Shown piece after piece: positions 8,843-17,147 of a stretch of 64,000 bases of DNA. The DNA is from Casp-actino8 sp001510455 (GTDB taxonomy: Bacteria > Actinomycetota > Acidimicrobiia > Acidimicrobiales > Ilumatobacteraceae). Where the stretch lies: NCBI GenBank assembly GCA_027592035.1, contig JAQCIK010000005.1, forward strand, positions 46,944-110,943, written 5' to 3'. Numbering within the stretch: the stretch's first letter is position 1; each line of letters begins with the position of its first letter. The notes below the pieces were generated by a model. The model made no database searches, was not told where the DNA came from, and worked only from the letters and a program-made list of their open reading frames with translations. The translations under genes were made by a program, and so were the position numbers.

Positions 8843-9256
8843 TCACCCCGTGACCATTTCGGTAGGGATCTCGAGCACGGCATACGACCCCGTTGCCGCC
8901 GCCACCAGGCGTCCGTCGGAGTCGGTGGCGCGCGATTCGAGATGAACGATGCGACGTCCGGGCCTGATCACCTGCGTGTCGACGACGATCGATCCCGACA
9001 CCACCGGACGCAGGTATCGGATCTGGATCTCAATGGTGGAGCAATAGAAACCCTCGTCGAGAACGCTCATGGTGGCTGCACCCATCGAGGTGTCGGCCAT
9101 GGCGAACACGACCGATCCGTGAGCGACGCCGTTCGGGTTGTGGTGAGTCTCACCGATGGTGGCGGTGGCCCGCGCGGTTCCGTGGCCGGTCCGATACACC
9201 TCGAGACCCATGAACCGAGTGATGGGGAAGTCGGCTCGATCGTGGGTCTCAGCCAC
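8843..9256 (-). CDS. PaaI-like hotdog-fold thioesterase
   Basis: About 137 residues with a hotdog thioesterase core: GETHHNPNGVAHGSVVFAMA carries the HNPNGVxHGG-type active-site loop, followed by the strand and helix pattern ending in the GRRIVHLESR segment. It probably releases acyl groups from CoA. GTG 9256 is proposed as start because it overlaps the enoyl-CoA hydratase stop by 8 bases; a further in-frame GTG 9 bases upstream is also possible. It is the last gene of a four-gene beta-oxidation-type operon. Confidence 0.82.
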   Translation of the reverse strand: MAETHDRADFPITRFMGLEVYRTGHGTARATATIGETHHNPNGVAHGSVVFAMADTSMGAATMSVLDEGFYCSTIEIQIRYLRPVVSGSIVVDTQVIRPGRRIVHLESRATDSDGRLVAAATGSYAVLEIPTEMVTG

Positions 9257-9989
9257 CGTATCCACCGCCACGGAAGAGTTCGGTGAACAGACGCTCCTCG
9301 CGCGCACGGGCGTCGGTCGAACGTGAACCACGAGCGGCAACCATGAGCTGTTTGATGACACTCGTCGAGTAGGCCGACTTCTCGGCGATCAGGTGAGCCA
9401 GTTCGAGACTTCGATCTAGGGCGCGCCCGTCGTCGACCTTCTCGAGTGCCAGTCCGTACTGCACCGCCTCATCAGAATCGATCCAGCGGGAGGTGAGGAG
9501 TATCTCGGCGGCGCGTTGCCACCCGACCAGATCGGCGAGGAGTGCACTGCTGCCGGCCTCGGGCGGGACGCCGAGTTCGCTGAAGGGAACACGCATGCGC
9601 ACCGAGGATCCGACGATCACCATGTCGCAATACGGAAGGAGGGTCATGCCGATACCGACAGCCACACCTTCGACGGCGGCGAGCAACGGCTTCGGAAAAC
9701 GCTGCAGTGCATCGAGAAGGACGGTGAAACCAGTTCCGGTACCCGACGAATCGGATGATCCTGATGAGGCCGCGGTTGCCAACTCGGCCATTTCCTTCAG
9801 ATCCTGTCCGGAACTGAAGGCACCACCGGCACCCGTCACGACGGCCACGTGCACGTCATCACGAGAGGCCACCTGATCGAGGTGGGCTCCGAAGGCGTCG
9901 TATTGCGAGCGGGTGAAGGCGTTCTTGCGCTCGGGTCGATTGAGCGTGATGACGGCGACGGCGCCGTCGAGGTGCAGGTCGACGCTCAT
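9249..9989 (-). CDS. enoyl-CoA hydratase/isomerase family protein
   Basis: 246 residues of the crotonase family. The oxyanion-hole segment GGAFSSGQDLKEM is at 55-67, the second GVAVGIGMTLLPYCDM at about 108-123, and a glutamate in GVPPEAGSS sits at the usual catalytic position. A Ser/Gly-rich insert (about residues 71-88) lengthens the loop after the first motif. It hydrates or isomerises an enoyl-CoA; the exact substrate is unknown. Its ATG overlaps the SDR stop (ATGA). Confidence 0.88.
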   Translation of the reverse strand: MSVDLHLDGAVAVITLNRPERKNAFTRSQYDAFGAHLDQVASRDDVHVAVVTGAGGAFSSGQDLKEMAELATAASSGSSDSSGTGTGFTVLLDALQRFPKPLLAAVEGVAVGIGMTLLPYCDMVIVGSSVRMRVPFSELGVPPEAGSSALLADLVGWQRAAEILLTSRWIDSDEAVQYGLALEKVDDGRALDRSLELAHLIAEKSAYSTSVIKQLMVAARGSRSTDARAREERLFTELFRGGGYGG

Positions 9990-10756
9990 GCGTGCTGATT
10001 GCTCACCGACACGACCTCGCCGGTCATGTAGCTCGAGTAGTCACTGGCCAAGAAAACGATCACGTTGGCGATTTCCCATGGCTCGGCGTAGCGGCCGAAG
10101 GCCTCGCGCTGGGTGAGTTCGGCGAGGAGTTCGTCACTCGTGACCTTGGCCAAGTTGGCGTGCATGGCGAGGCTCGGTGACACCGCGTTGATGCGCACGC
10201 CACGCGGAGCGGCTTCGATCGCCGCGCATCGGGTGAGAGCCATGACGCCAGCCTTGGCAGCGGCGTAATGAGCCTGTCCGGCTTGTGCCCGCCAGCCGAG
10301 CACACTCGCGTTGTTGACGATGACACCGTGACCACGTTGGTACATGTGGTTGAGGGCGGCTCGAGTGCATCGCATGGTTCCGTTCAAGGTCACGTCGAGA
10401 ACGATCGACCACTGATCGTCGGTCATCTCGTGCAACTCGGCGGTTCCACCGAGACCGGCGTTGTTCACCAGAACGTCGATTCCTCCGAGTTCGGTGGCCG
10501 CCGCGGTGATCAGATTCTGAACACTCGTCTCGTCGGTGACGTCGCATGGGATGCCGGTCACGCCGAGTTCGGCCGCTGTTTCGGCCAGACGTCGTTCGTG
10601 TTTGTCGGAGATGACGACTCGGGCACCCTCTTCGAGGCACTTGCGAGCGGTCGATGATCCGATGCCACTGCCGGCGGCCGCCGTGATCAGAACGTTCTTG
10701 CCGGCGAGGAGGCCGTGGCCGGGAACGTAGGCCGGAGCCGAAGAACCAGATGACAT
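9986..10756 (-). CDS. short-chain dehydrogenase/reductase (IpdF-like candidate)
   Basis: 256 residues. The NAD(P) motif is TAAAGSGIG (25-33), NNAG is at 98-101, and the catalytic Ser151, Tyr164 and Lys168 (YxxxK) are all present. The N-terminal PGHGLLAGKNVLITAAAG block resembles SDRs that sit beside fadE30 in actinobacterial steroid C/D-ring degradation (IpdF); this is from memory and is not proof. It lies between an acyl-CoA dehydrogenase (34-base gap) and an enoyl-CoA hydratase (4-base overlap), which suits a 3-hydroxyacyl-CoA dehydrogenase step. Confidence 0.86.
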   Translation of the reverse strand: MSSGSSAPAYVPGHGLLAGKNVLITAAAGSGIGSSTARKCLEEGARVVISDKHERRLAETAAELGVTGIPCDVTDETSVQNLITAAATELGGIDVLVNNAGLGGTAELHEMTDDQWSIVLDVTLNGTMRCTRAALNHMYQRGHGVIVNNASVLGWRAQAGQAHYAAAKAGVMALTRCAAIEAAPRGVRINAVSPSLAMHANLAKVTSDELLAELTQREAFGRYAEPWEIANVIVFLASDYSSYMTGEVVSVSNQHA

Positions 10757-10790
10757 GTGAACCCCCGTTGGTGCCGACTGCGAGACGAGA

Positions 10791-11975
10791 TTACTTCGGA
10801 AGGCCGAGAACTCGTTCGCCGAGAACGTTGCGCTGGATCTCGTTGGAGCCGCCGTAGATCGTGTCGGATCGCGTGAACAGGAACAGTTTCTGTTCGAGGG
10901 TCAGTTCGTAGGGAAGGGCCTCACCGATCAGGCCGGCCGGACCCATGATCTCCATCATGAGTTCACCGAGATCGCGATGCCAGGTTCCCCAGAACAGTTT
11001 CGAGATACTCGCTTCGGGGCCAGGAACACCCTTGGCCGACATACTGCGCAGAGCGTTCCACTTCAAGAGATGGAGACCGGTGTGAGCACTGGCCAGCTTC
11101 TGCCGGATCACCGGATCGTCGATACGACCGAAACGACGAGCCAGTTCGACGGTTGCATCGAGTTCGCGTTCGAAACCCACCTGCTGCGCAAGGGTCGAGA
11201 TACCCCGTTCGTAACCGAGGAGCGCCATGGCGATCTTCCAGCCGTCACCGGGTCGGCCCACCACCATGTCGGAGGTGGTGCGAGCCTCGGTGAAGAACGT
11301 CTCGTTGAATTCACCACCACCGGTCACCTGACGGATGGGGCGAACCTCGACACCGGGCTGATCCATCGGAACGAGGAAGAAGGTCAGACCTTGATGACGT
11401 TGCGACCCGGGTTCACTGCGAGCCACGACGAAACACCAGTGGCTCACGTGAGCGAGAGAGGTCCAGACTTTCTGGCCGTCGATCAGCCACTCGTCACCCT
11501 CGAGTCGCGCCTTCGTCTGAACGTTGGCGAGATCGCTGCCGGCGTTGGGCTCGCTGTAACCCTGACACCAACGCTCGTCGCCGCGAAGGATCCCGGGTAG
11601 GAAACGGGCGCACTGTTCGGGGGTTCCGTATTCGATGATGGTGGGAGCGAGAAGGTTCTCACCCATGTGATTGGTGCGTGCCGGTGCGTCGGCCCGCACG
11701 TACTCCTCGGCCCAGATGATCTGCTGATCGACCGTCGCTCCACGGCCACCGAACTCCTTCGGCCAACCGAGTCCGATCCAGCCCGCTTCGCCGAGGACCT
11801 TCTCCCACTCGACACGAATGTCGAACCCGATGTCTTCGTCACCGGGGCCACCTCGGCCGCGCAGGGCCGCGAACTCACCGGTCACGTTGCTGCGAAGCCA
11901 GTCGCGAACGAGTTCGCGGAATTCGCGATCGTCGTTCGGCAGATCGGGTCGGGTCGTGGTGTCGAGAGCAGTCAT
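10791..11975 (-). CDS. acyl-CoA dehydrogenase (FadE30-like candidate)
   Basis: 394 residues from ATG 11975. Family landmarks: GYSEPNAGSDLANVQTKA (FAD and substrate loop), the hydrophobic WCFVVARSEP strand, and the C-terminal SDTIYGGSNEIQRNVLGERVLGLP, where FAD contacts fall. It oxidises an acyl-CoA to the enoyl-CoA. A longer start at 12011 would place a perfect dyad and a -10 box inside the gene, so ATG 11975 (MTALDTT) is preferred. It leads the operon ACAD-SDR-ECH-PaaI. Confidence 0.88.
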   Translation of the reverse strand: MTALDTTTRPDLPNDDREFRELVRDWLRSNVTGEFAALRGRGGPGDEDIGFDIRVEWEKVLGEAGWIGLGWPKEFGGRGATVDQQIIWAEEYVRADAPARTNHMGENLLAPTIIEYGTPEQCARFLPGILRGDERWCQGYSEPNAGSDLANVQTKARLEGDEWLIDGQKVWTSLAHVSHWCFVVARSEPGSQRHQGLTFFLVPMDQPGVEVRPIRQVTGGGEFNETFFTEARTTSDMVVGRPGDGWKIAMALLGYERGISTLAQQVGFERELDATVELARRFGRIDDPVIRQKLASAHTGLHLLKWNALRSMSAKGVPGPEASISKLFWGTWHRDLGELMMEIMGPAGLIGEALPYELTLEQKLFLFTRSDTIYGGSNEIQRNVLGERVLGLPK

Positions 11976-11982
11976 GGCGGTA

Positions 11983-11999
11983 TCTGACGGGGTGTCAGA
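11983..11999. promoter_or_regulatory. dyad operator upstream of the acyl-CoA dehydrogenase operon
   Basis: TCTGACGGGGTGTCAGA: 6-base perfect arms (TCTGAC/GTCAGA) with a 5-base centre. It lies 8-24 bases before the ATG at 11975 and just downstream of the minus-strand -10 box TAAGGT, so it covers the predicted transcription start. This is the placement of a repressor operator; TetR-family repressors commonly use such dyads in actinobacterial lipid operons. The regulator is not in the window. Confidence 0.6.
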
Positions 12000-12000
12000 A

Positions 12001-12006
12001 ACCTTA
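12001..12006 (-). promoter_or_regulatory. -10 box (TAAGGT) of the acyl-CoA dehydrogenase operon
   Basis: On the minus strand TAAGGT fits TANNNT and is followed at once by the dyad operator, putting the start site within the operator and a short leader before ATG 11975. Confidence 0.5.
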
Positions 12007-12061
12007 CTCACCCCGTACGTCCGGCCCGACGCCGGGGTTCGGTCGGCCGGGTGACGAGGGT

Positions 12062-12067
12062 TACGGT
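12062..12067 (+). promoter_or_regulatory. -10 box (TACGGT) for a leaderless acyl-CoA dehydrogenase gene
   Basis: TACGGT, then 6 bases (CGGGTC), then ATG 12074. No Shine-Dalgarno motif is present, so a leaderless transcript is likely. Confidence 0.55.
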
Positions 12068-12073
12068 CGGGTC

Positions 12074-13348
12074 ATGGATTTCTCCGTTCCTGCCAGCGTT
12101 CAGGCCACCCTCGAGGCCCTCGACGCGTTCATCGACGCCGAGATCAAGCCGCTGCAAGCAGCCGACGACAACGAGCGGTTCTTCGACCATCGACGTGAGT
12201 GGGCCCGGACCGACTTCGACAACGGCGGCGTACCCCGAGCCGAGTGGGAGGAGTTGCTCCGCGAGATGCGACGCCGTGCCGATGCGGCTGGTTGGCTCCG
12301 GCTCGCCTTGCCAGCCGAGTTCGGCGGACGAGACGCCAGCAATCTGGAGATGGCGATCATCCGAGAACACCTCGCCACCAAAGGGCTCGGTCTGCACAAT
12401 GACCTGCAGAACGAATCCTCGATCGTCGGCAATTTCCCGACGGTTCTCATGATGCGCGACTTCGGAACCGAGGAACAGAAGAAGGAATGGATGCCCGGTT
12501 TCCTCGATGGGACCAAACGGCTGGCGTTCGGTCTCACCGAACCGAACCACGGGAGTGATGCAACCTTCCTCGAGACGACAGCCGTGCGCGACGGTGACGA
12601 ATGGGTCATCAACGGAATGAAGAGATGGAACTCGGGTCTGCACCACGCGACCCACGACATCATCTTTGCTCGCACTTCGGGTGACCCCGGAAGTCCCGTC
12701 GGCATCTCGGCATTCCTGGTGCCCACCGATTCACCCGGCTTCAACGTCGATTTCTTCTGGTGGACGTTCAACATGCCCACCGACCACGCCGAGGTGAGCA
12801 TGGTCGACGTCCGAGTGCCCGACAGTGCTCTGTTCGGGCGACTCGATCACGGTCTCGACTTGGCACAGCACTTCGTGCACGAGAATCGCATTCGTCAGGC
12901 CGCCTCGTCACTCGGTGCCGCGCAGTTCTGCATCGACGAGGCGGTGGCGTACGCCAACTCGCGTGTCACGTGGGGAAAGAAGCTGTCGACCAACCAGGCG
13001 ATCCAGTTCCCGCTCATCGAAATGCACACCGAAGCAGCGATGCTCCGGCAACTCATTCGATACACGGCGTGGTTGATGGATGCCTCCACGAAGAGCGATC
13101 GTCCCGACGTGGAAGGTTTCATGGAGTTCACGCACCTCGTCGCAATGTGCAACTACCGCGCCAATCGACTCGCATGCGACGCCGCCGATCGGGCCATGCA
13201 GACGTGCGGAGGTGTCGGATACAGCCGGCACATGCCTTTCGAACACATCTATCGACACCATCGGCGTTACCGGATCACCGAGGGCAGTGAAGAGATTCAG
13301 ATGCGCAAGGTCGGCCAGCACCTCTTCGGTTTCGGCAAGAAGAAGTAG
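12074..13348 (+). CDS. acyl-CoA dehydrogenase
   Basis: 424 residues, longer than the usual ~385 because of N-terminal extra sequence. It has LTEPNHGSDATFLETTA (FAD loop), the YANSRVTWGKKLSTNQAIQF segment typical of the C-terminal helical domain, and MQTCGGVGYSRHMPFEHIYRHHRRYRITEGSEEIQ at the end. Divergent from the FadE30-like gene, with both promoters inside 99 bases. The sequence places it among atypical acyl-CoA dehydrogenases of actinobacteria; the substrate is not evident. Its leaderless promoter carries no copy of the neighbouring dyad, so it is probably regulated separately. Confidence 0.87.
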   Translation: MDFSVPASVQATLEALDAFIDAEIKPLQAADDNERFFDHRREWARTDFDNGGVPRAEWEELLREMRRRADAAGWLRLALPAEFGGRDASNLEMAIIREHLATKGLGLHNDLQNESSIVGNFPTVLMMRDFGTEEQKKEWMPGFLDGTKRLAFGLTEPNHGSDATFLETTAVRDGDEWVINGMKRWNSGLHHATHDIIFARTSGDPGSPVGISAFLVPTDSPGFNVDFFWWTFNMPTDHAEVSMVDVRVPDSALFGRLDHGLDLAQHFVHENRIRQAASSLGAAQFCIDEAVAYANSRVTWGKKLSTNQAIQFPLIEMHTEAAMLRQLIRYTAWLMDASTKSDRPDVEGFMEFTHLVAMCNYRANRLACDAADRAMQTCGGVGYSRHMPFEHIYRHHRRYRITEGSEEIQMRKVGQHLFGFGKKK

Positions 13349-13374
13349 CCCGAACGCAAGGTCGAAAGCAGCTC

Positions 13375-14388
13375 TCAGTCGGCGAAGAGGGACGCCGACC
13401 CACGCATCACGACCCCGACTGCGGCACCGACCGGGGCCAGATCTTCGACCGGCACCCGTACCGACACGAGTTCGCCGTTCATGAGGCGCACCCCGAGGGT
13501 TCCGTCATGTCCGTAGTAAGCACGGCGTTCGACGATCCCTGGCCGGCCGTCTCCGGCGATCGACAGCTGTTCGGGTCGTACGAGGACGGTGACCGGTCCG
13601 TCGTCGCGATCGCACGGCTGAGCGCCGAGAACGTGCGTGACCATTCCGTCGGCCACCCGAGCCGTGAGGAGATTGGCGTCGCCGATGAACCGAGCGACCT
13701 CGACCGAGGCCGGACTCTCGTAGATGTCGGAAGGCGAACCTTGTTGCGCAACGACTCCGTCGAGCAGAACCACCACGTGGTCGGCGATCGACATGGCCTC
13801 TTCTTGATCATGGGTGACGAGCAGGGTCGTGGTGCCCGTCTGACGAAGAATTGCGATCACCTCGTCGCGGATGCCGGCCCGAAGTCCGGCATCGAGGGCC
13901 GAGAAAGGTTCGTCGAGCAGAACCAGATGGGGAGACGGTGCGAGGGCGCGAGCGAGAGCGACCCGTTGTTGTTGTCCACCCGAGATCTCGGACGGGCGAC
14001 GATCGTTCATGCCATCGAGACCGACCAGACGTGTCATCTCGGCGATGCGAGATGCGCTGCCACGGGGGAGTCCGAATCCGATGTTGCCGGCCACCGTCAA
14101 GTGGGGGAAGAGAGCGCCGTCCTGCGGGACGATTCCCACCCCGCGCCGGTCGGGACGGACGTGGACGTCGGGGGAGCCGACGAGAGAACCATCGATCTCG
14201 ATGGAACCCTGATCGACGCGCTCGAAACCGGCGATGAGCCTCAACAAGGTGGTCTTGCCCTGACCGGACGGCCCGAGCACCGCAGTGACGCTTCCATCGG
14301 GAGCATCGAACGACACGCCGCGCAGGACCTCGACTCGGCCGAAGCGCTTCGAGAGGTTCGAGACACGAAGAGTGGGGTGGTCAGTCAT
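13375..14388 (-). CDS. ferric iron ABC transporter, ATP-binding subunit (FbpC-like)
   Basis: 337 residues. Walker A GPSGQGKT (39-46), signature ISGGQQQR (about 133), Walker B LVLLDEPFSALDAG, and a C-terminal TOBE-like domain (PVTVLVRPEQLSI onward). It powers import by the permease gene 26 bases upstream. Assignment to Fe(III) rather than thiamine or polyamine rests on the partner binding protein with its double tyrosine. It is the third gene of a minus-strand operon and ends convergently with the acyl-CoA dehydrogenase at 13348. Confidence 0.87.
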   Translation of the reverse strand: MTDHPTLRVSNLSKRFGRVEVLRGVSFDAPDGSVTAVLGPSGQGKTTLLRLIAGFERVDQGSIEIDGSLVGSPDVHVRPDRRGVGIVPQDGALFPHLTVAGNIGFGLPRGSASRIAEMTRLVGLDGMNDRRPSEISGGQQQRVALARALAPSPHLVLLDEPFSALDAGLRAGIRDEVIAILRQTGTTTLLVTHDQEEAMSIADHVVVLLDGVVAQQGSPSDIYESPASVEVARFIGDANLLTARVADGMVTHVLGAQPCDRDDGPVTVLVRPEQLSIAGDGRPGIVERRAYYGHDGTLGVRLMNGELVSVRVPVEDLAPVGAAVGVVMRGSASLFAD

Positions 14389-14414
14389 GGCAAAGGGTGT
14401 CGGTGCGATCGTGA

Positions 14415-15938
14415 TCAGCGACGTCCGGTGGCGATGGCGGTGGGGATGGCGACGAACACGATGATCGCCAAAGCGTACGGTCCGGCCCCGGCGTAATCCG
14501 ACACGGTGGTGTACGTCCAGAGTCGCGTGGCGAGAGTCTCGGTGCCGGTGGGACGAAGAAGCATCGTGACCGGAAGCTCCTTCATGGCGGCCAATGTCAC
14601 CAACGCCGCGGCGGCGGCAAGACCGGGTGCGACGAGGGGGAGGTTGATGCGTCGCACCACCGCCATCGGTGAACTACCGAGCGAACGCGCCACGTCGTCG
14701 AGACCCAGAGGAATCTGCTCGGCACTCGCCCGTATTCCGCCGACGGCGAGGGGAAGGAAGAGGGCGACGTACGCGAGAACCAGAAGCGGAGCCTCGAGGT
14801 ACACGGGACGCATCACGCGAACGCCGATGAAGACCATCGAGATCGCCACGACGATTCCGGGAAGGGCGTGGGTGACGTAGGTCGAGCGATCGAGCAGGAG
14901 TGTGGTTCGAGTTCGATAGCGCGCAACGAGCAATGCGATCGGGAGCGCAACTAGAACAGTGGCGACGGCGGCCACGACCGAATAACGCACCGAACCCCAC
15001 AGGGCCGACATCACGTCACCGAATCCGTCTTCGGGGCCGTAACTGTCGACCCAGACCAGGATTCGCCACACCGGGAACACGAGTGACACCGCAGTGATCG
15101 CCACGGCGAGCAGCTGGAACCACACGGCGTTGCGACGAAGTCGAATGGGGCGATGGCGGGCAACCGCGCGTGACGTCATGGTGGTGACGGCGCGACCACG
15201 GGCCACGACTTCGGCGACCACCAGAGCCAAGGCGATGAGCACGAGAACGAGGGCCAGGACGGCGGCGCGAGTGGGGTTGAATCCGGCTCGGTAGGCCCCG
15301 TAGATCACCCAGGTGAACGCGTCGTAGCGCATGGTGGCAACTGCGCCGAAGTCACTCAGTACGTAGAGCGCCACGAGGAGGGAACCGGCGGCGATCGTTC
15401 CTCGACACTGTCGAGCGGCGAGCATCATGAGACGCGTCGTGGAACCACGACCGTGCACCGAGGCGATTTCTTCCAGTGCTTGGTCGAGGCGTGAGAAGGC
15501 GGCCGTGAGAGGAAGGTAGACGTACGGATACGACACGGCGGTGAGAACGAGAAAGGCGCCCCAGAATCCGGCGAGGGACGACTCCCAACTGATCCAGGCG
15601 AAAGCCGCCAGATAACTCGGCACGGCGAGCGGTAGGGCAAGAACGACTCGCCACACGCGCCGACCGACGAGATCGCTCCGCATCACCGACCAGGCGAGCG
15701 GAATCGAGAGAGCGACACTGGCCGCCGTGACCGCGGCAGCGAGAAGGCCGCTTCGGACCACGAGGTCGAGAGTTCGTCGTTGCCAGATTTCGTCCCACAG
15801 ATACGACGCGCCTCGATCGAAGGCGACGTCGACGAGATAGGCGAGAGGTGCCAGCGATGCAACGGCGGCCAGAACTGCCGGCACCACCAAAGGGGCCGGC
15901 AGACGGGATCGTCGCGAGATCTTCAGGGTCGTCGACAC
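14415..15938 (-). CDS. ferric iron ABC transporter permease (FbpB-like, fused double permease)
   Basis: 507 residues made of two BPD-type permease halves, each with about six membrane segments (first from about 15 to 250, second from about 275 to the end). Both halves carry the EAA-type loop for the ATPase: RLDQALEEIASVHGRGSTTRLM in the first and LDDVARSLGSSPMAVVRRINLP in the second. Fused permeases of this length are typical of FbpB iron transporters. It follows the binding protein gene by 15 bases. Confidence 0.88.
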   Translation of the reverse strand: MSTTLKISRRSRLPAPLVVPAVLAAVASLAPLAYLVDVAFDRGASYLWDEIWQRRTLDLVVRSGLLAAAVTAASVALSIPLAWSVMRSDLVGRRVWRVVLALPLAVPSYLAAFAWISWESSLAGFWGAFLVLTAVSYPYVYLPLTAAFSRLDQALEEIASVHGRGSTTRLMMLAARQCRGTIAAGSLLVALYVLSDFGAVATMRYDAFTWVIYGAYRAGFNPTRAAVLALVLVLIALALVVAEVVARGRAVTTMTSRAVARHRPIRLRRNAVWFQLLAVAITAVSLVFPVWRILVWVDSYGPEDGFGDVMSALWGSVRYSVVAAVATVLVALPIALLVARYRTRTTLLLDRSTYVTHALPGIVVAISMVFIGVRVMRPVYLEAPLLVLAYVALFLPLAVGGIRASAEQIPLGLDDVARSLGSSPMAVVRRINLPLVAPGLAAAAALVTLAAMKELPVTMLLRPTGTETLATRLWTYTTVSDYAGAGPYALAIIVFVAIPTAIATGRR

Positions 15939-15953
15939 GGCCTCAGTGTGCCG

Positions 15954-17036
15954 TCAGAGCGTGAGAAGACCCACGTCGGCGAGCAGCTCCTGGGTCGCAG
16001 CGATGGAGGACAGATCGGAGAGATCGATGGCGGGAGGATCGAGTTCGTCGAAGGCAGGTTGACCATCGACCGGCGCCACACCGCCGACGAGCGGGTACTC
16101 GAACGACTCGTCGACGAAGTACTGCTGACCCGTGTCGGAGACGAAGTACGACACCAGACACTGAGCGGCGCGTCGATTCCCTGATTCGGCGAGGACACCC
16201 GCTCCGGCCACGTTGACCAATCCTCCGATGTCACCGGGTAGGTACTGATTCTTCGCCACCACCGCGTCGGCTCCTTCGGCGGCGATCTTTTCGAACAGGT
16301 AGTAGTGATTGACGAGTCCGAGCGACACCTCGCCGGCGTTCACCGCGTCGCGCACGGCACCGTTCTTCTCGTAAGCGACCGGATCGTTGTCGGCGAAACC
16401 CTGCAGCCATTCACGAGCCGCGTCTTCACCGCGGATCACGCGCAATGCGGTGACGAACGATTGCCACGATGCGTTGGTGGGGGCGAAACCGATCTTTCCC
16501 TTCCATGACGAGTCGAGGAGTTCGTCGATCGACGCGGGAGGAGCCGGAACCAGGGTCGGGTTGTAGACGATCACTCGGACTCGTCCGCTCGTTCCGACCC
16601 AGTGGCCGATCGGTGAGCTGAACTCGGAAGGAACACGATCGAGTATCGACGTCGGAAGAGTCGCGAAGAGTCCGACCTGCGACACGGCGCCGAGTGCTCC
16701 GGCGTCCTGTGAGAAGAACACATCGGCGGGGGAGGCCGAACCCTCGGTCAGGATCTGTCCAGCGAGTTCACCACTGTCGCCGTAGCGAACTTCGACACCG
16801 ATACCGGTGTCGGTGGAGAACGATGTGTAGAGATCGGCGACCAACTTCTCGCTGCGGCCCGAGTACACCGTGATCGTGCCGGTGGCGCCTTCGCACGGAT
16901 CGGCGGAGTCGGCGATCTCGGAGGACGTGTCGTTCGATTCACCGTCGTCACCACCGCAGGCCACCAGTGCAATGGGAAAGAGACCGGCGACGAGGAAACT
17001 CACGGAGACGTTCAGGAAGCGACGGGGGGTGGACAT
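15954..17036 (-). CDS. Fe(III)-binding lipoprotein, ABC transporter substrate-binding subunit (FbpA-like)
   Basis: 360 residues. It starts with a lipoprotein signal: positively charged MSTPRRF, a hydrophobic core and lipobox LVAC with Cys27. Mature segments VYSGRSEKLVADLYTSF and YGDSGELAGQ are typical of the Fe(III)-binding family, and the paired tyrosines Tyr245-Tyr246 (NHYYLF) are the known iron ligands of FbpA proteins. First gene of the operon; its promoter is overlapped by a double dyad operator, consistent with iron control. Confidence 0.88.
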   Translation of the reverse strand: MSTPRRFLNVSVSFLVAGLFPIALVACGGDDGESNDTSSEIADSADPCEGATGTITVYSGRSEKLVADLYTSFSTDTGIGVEVRYGDSGELAGQILTEGSASPADVFFSQDAGALGAVSQVGLFATLPTSILDRVPSEFSSPIGHWVGTSGRVRVIVYNPTLVPAPPASIDELLDSSWKGKIGFAPTNASWQSFVTALRVIRGEDAAREWLQGFADNDPVAYEKNGAVRDAVNAGEVSLGLVNHYYLFEKIAAEGADAVVAKNQYLPGDIGGLVNVAGAGVLAESGNRRAAQCLVSYFVSDTGQQYFVDESFEYPLVGGVAPVDGQPAFDELDPPAIDLSDLSSIAATQELLADVGLLTL

Positions 17037-17065
17037 GGCAACCTTTCAGGGGCGAAGACTCGGGG

Positions 17066-17103
17066 TGTCAGGGGAACCTAACAGCTGTTAGGCACTCCTG
17101 ACA
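17066..17103. promoter_or_regulatory. double dyad operator over the iron-transporter promoter
   Basis: Two near-identical 18-base dyads separated by GC: TGTCAGG-GGAA-CCTAACA (17066-17083) and TGTTAGG-CACT-CCTGACA (17086-17103), i.e. TGTYAGG-N4-CCTRACA twice. Together they form a nested 38-base palindrome centred on CAGCTG. On the minus strand a -35 TTGTCA (17099-17104) and a -10 TTAGGT/TAGGTT (17075-17081) fall inside it. The words TTAGG/CCTAA also occur in IdeR/DtxR boxes, but there the spacing is 9, not 4. Confidence 0.75.
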
Positions 17104-17135
17104 AGCGGCCATGGGCTGGCCAGAAGCCCGTTGGT

Positions 17136-17141
17136 TACCCT
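17136..17141 (+). promoter_or_regulatory. -10 box (TACCCT) for leaderless ilvD
   Basis: TACCCT, 6 bases (CGGGGT), then ATG 17148, giving a leaderless start. It lies only ~33 bases from the iron-transporter operator, so the divergent promoters could influence each other. Confidence 0.55.
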
Positions 17142-17147
17142 CGGGGT

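Noticed and set aside
17077..17092. Classical IdeR/DtxR box
   Set aside because: The words CCTAA/TTAGG are present but the order and spacing (TTAGG-N4-CCTAA across the two dyads) do not match the TTAGG-N9-CCTAA consensus, so only a generic metal-type operator is claimed.
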